Source: Laburnicola sp. R22_1
Lineage: Eukaryota > Ascomycota > Dothideomycetes > Pleosporales > Didymosphaeriaceae
Length of the DNA: 64,000 nucleotides
Direction: 5' to 3'
NCBI GenBank assembly: GCA_014281115.1
Contig: JACONQ010000004.1
Location: forward strand, 620,001-684,000
Shown here: positions 61,333-64,000 of the stretch, in pieces
Layout: every line of letters begins with the position of its first letter
Numbering within the stretch: the stretch's first letter is position 1
Program-made: the position numbers and the translations under genes
Notes under the pieces: model-generated
Told to the model about the DNA's origin: nothing
Seen by the model: only the letters and a program-made list of their open reading frames with translations
Databases searched by the model: none

Positions 61333-64000
61333 AAAGGCATAACTGTGTACTTAAATAGTCTATAGCGTGTTCTAAATGCTATCTTCTATTCTTTGCCTTT
61401 CTTTATTTATATAAGGTAGTATCTGTTGCGTAAATCTATTACTATAAAGATTTTAGCTCTTAAGAGATAGTCTTAAAGCTCTGCGATATTTAGTAATAGG
61501 TATTAATTCTTAATTATTATATTATTAAGTTTTTAGTAGTCTATATAGGGTTAAGGTTTTTATTCTTTTTAGATACAAATATAAATGGGCTTACTACTAG
61601 TAAATTAAATAGTCTAATATATCTCTTATTAAGGTTCTTCTTAATAAATTCCTTTTCTTACTAGAGTTCTTTTTCTAATTTACTGTAAAGTAGTCTAAAG
61701 AGTAGCATTTTTCCCTCTTCTAGATTAATTATATAATCCTAGGGTTAATACTTAGGTAGGTTAGCTTTTTCTTTCTCTTTTTAAAATAAATAACTCTATT
61801 CTTTATATTTATTAAGAATATTATAGGTTGTGCTTTTCTTTGCTATTATTTTACGTTTTATAACCTAGTAGTTTCTACTAGCATCTACTAAGATTAATTT
61901 ATATTTATTAACTTCTAGTTACAAAACTATATTATTACTAGCATTTTTATTTACTATTAAACTCTGCAAATACATAGGCTTTATATATAATGCACTATTA
62001 CTATATAGTAAGAATATTCTTTTTATCCTCTAATTAATCTAGGAATTGTTCTTCTTAAACTAAGGCATTTCTAGTATAATATTATAGCTTAATTTATTAA
62101 GTATATCTAGGGTTATCCTTTTTATAAGTGTGTGCCTATTCTATTCTATAATAAGATTAGCTTTAACCTTATAGTTAACTATAGATATTCCTAGTATAAA
62201 TATTTTATTTGCAATATAAAGCATATATAACTTTTTCTTTCTTTATAATTAGAGTTTTGCTCTAGTTATAAAAGCCTAGAAGATATAGTCTTTTTATGCG
62301 TCTAAATCTAGTAAAGCTTCTATACACACTCTATTAAGCTTAACTAATAGCTTAATTAATGCCTAACTATTTATAGTATTTAATTTAATGTGTGGCGTTA
62401 TTTTATCTATCTAGGAGTAGGACGACAAAGGCTTTTATCCCAAATAACATAATAAAAAAAGCAGAGCCCCTTGCTTAGTAATTAAAAAAGGCGTAAAAAC
62501 GTATTCAATTTAATAAAGGGTATTTTCCTTTAGAGTATAGGTCTAAAAAGATATATTATAGTTGTTATATACCTCTAGCATAAGATAGTTATATTTTTAT
62601 TTTACCTTCTATACTCCTTAAAAGTATATATTATTACTATAATTATAGTATGTGTGTGCTACGCCACAAGTAGTAATATAACTATAAGCTTAATATTACT
62701 TTTTATTTTTATTAGTACTGCTTTCTTCCCTTAGTAGTATTATAGCCTATTTGTTATCGGAAGCTTTACTATATTTTCTTTCCAGTATTAGTTTAAGTTT
62801 AATTATTATAGCTTATTTAGTTAGGTTATATTTAAATTTATTTGCTTTCTTCTCTATTTAGTAGTTTTTATATCTAGTATATAGGCAGGTGTGCTAAGAG
62901 AGTTATATATATTTTCTATTTATAAGTATTAAGTATATTTAGCTTATAGTGTTATTAAGTTATAGAAAGTGCTTTATTACTTATTTATTCTATAGGTGCT
63001 TAGTATACTAGATAATAAAGTAGTTAAACTATTCTTAGTAATAGCATTGCTTAACTGATAGAAATAAGCTATTATTTTCCTTGTTTTAGTAATAGATAGT
63101 GCACTAATTCGTCTTAGAGTATCTCTATCTAAGGAATTTATGTGTTGGATTATAGTAGTCTAAATTATACTTTAGTTTTATTTAGATTTCTTATTTAGGT
63201 AGACTTTATCTTTAGGCTAGTACTTATATTTATAGTCTACCTATTGCTTATCTTTCTAAAAAATAATTAAAGCGTATTTAGAGCTGTAACAAATAGCTTT
63301 ATGTGCTAGATCTCTATCTCTTAGTTAGTAAGGTTCTATGAAACCCTATACGCTTAGTGTATTATTAACTAAGTTAGGTTTTAGCATATAGTTAGGTAAT
63401 ATAGAGTTATTTATATAGTGTCTAACCTAAGGGTGTAGTGTTAGTAGTTGTTAAATTAGCTTAATTTCTTCTATATCTAAATTTTCTTTAGCATCCTTAT
63501 ATAGTTATAAGTCTAGGAAGTTTACTTATTTAGAGTTTTCTTTATTAATACTAAAGTTATTAATAAAGGTTACTACTTACTATTCTTTATTAGTTGCATC
63601 TGCATTCTTAATAAATAGTATATTTAACTACCTAATAACCTTATTCTTAGATTTTTAGTTCCTAGCTATATAGTCTAGTTTGCTATATATAAAATAAGTG
63701 CGTATTTTAGTTCTATTAAATTAGTGTTCCTTATAGGATCCTTTAAAGATGCGCTTACTCTAGTTATTTAGTAGTATATTACTTTGTTTATAGTTTAATA
63801 TATATGCTACCTTATTCTTTCCTTTCTTTAAGTTATTAATAGTGCAACTATACTAAATTCCTTCTATAGGCTAGTAGCTATAGGAATCTTATTTGCGTAG
63901 CTAAAGTATTATATAGTAGTGTATAGGTATTTTGCTATAGCTTAGTATTATATAAGAATTATATTATAGCTCGCAATTTAGTTTATAGTATTCTATATTA
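61333..64000 (-). pseudogene. Gypsy G5 polyprotein fragment: gag, protease region, RT (runs off the window)
   Basis: Minus strand. From 64000 to about 62660 it is the same gag-like sequence as 30900-32500. Then S-e interrupts. RT at about 61710-61340 reads LYSKLEKEL, PFIFVSKKNKNL, IDLRNRYYLI, IAFRTRYRLFKYTVMPF, and stops before the catalytic YxDD because of the LTR at its left. The 5' end lies beyond the window. Confidence 0.75.
62390..62501 (+). mobile_element. Small retroposon family S, copy e
   Basis: 112 bp in the opposite orientation to the other four copies, flanked by a 13-bp direct repeat (62377-62389 TATTTAATTTAAT, 62502-62514 with one C/T change). It begins GTGTGGCGTTA and ends in an A-rich run. 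Confidence 0.75.

Overview
The window looks like a repeat-filled, AT-rich compartment of a filamentous ascomycete genome. It holds Ty3/gypsy and Ty1/copia LTR retrotransposons and pogo/Fot1- and Tc1-type DNA transposons. Coding regions carry about 50-60 nt introns with GTAAG/GTACGT donors and CTAAC/CTAAT branch sites. Most of the sequence shows the repeat-induced point mutation (RIP) pattern: CpA is depleted, TpA is in large excess, stops are nearly all TAG/TAA, and catalytic Asp codons have become Asn. The exact species cannot be read from the window.

Only one gene looks intact: a CorA-like, two-transmembrane metal-ion-transporter-family protein at about 18.15-19.91 kb, in four or more exons. 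It lies in a small island (about 17.1-20.5 kb) with normal base composition. Everything else recognisable is a mobile element or a broken gene.

Layout. 0.8-16.0 kb: a chromodomain gypsy element (A, + strand), split in its RNase H region by a second chromodomain gypsy element (B, - strand, 2709-13247, 278-bp LTRs). B is itself interrupted by a pogo element (Pg1, 3533-5645). 16.0-18.0 kb: a pogo transposase remnant (Pg2) whose last third escaped RIP. 18.15-19.91 kb: the CorA-like gene. 20.86-26.26 kb: an unclassified repeat (R1) split by pogo Pg3, which is split by an inverted copy of the same family (Pg4). 26.5-30.2 kb: a RIP-killed NACHT/ankyrin (STAND, NLR-like) gene split by a 1.23-kb retroposon-like element (R2). 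30.2-42.2 kb: degraded gypsy elements on both strands, carrying pogo Pg5 and several small retroposons. 42.2-47.3 kb: LTR-element pieces, an unbroken R1 copy and pogo Pg6. 47.3-56.8 kb: two nearly identical Tc1-type elements in inverted orientation around a degraded copia element. 56.8-64 kb: copia RT/RNase H, an LTR, and a gypsy fragment running off the window.

The most unusual content is two families of small retroposon-like repeats with 11-15 bp target-site duplications. Family S has five copies of 97-169 bp. Family R2 has two copies of about 184 bp and two of about 1.2-1.4 kb; its conserved end carries a box resembling a pol III B box, and the long form carries an unidentified coding frame. 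I know of no described family that matches either, but this needs a database search.
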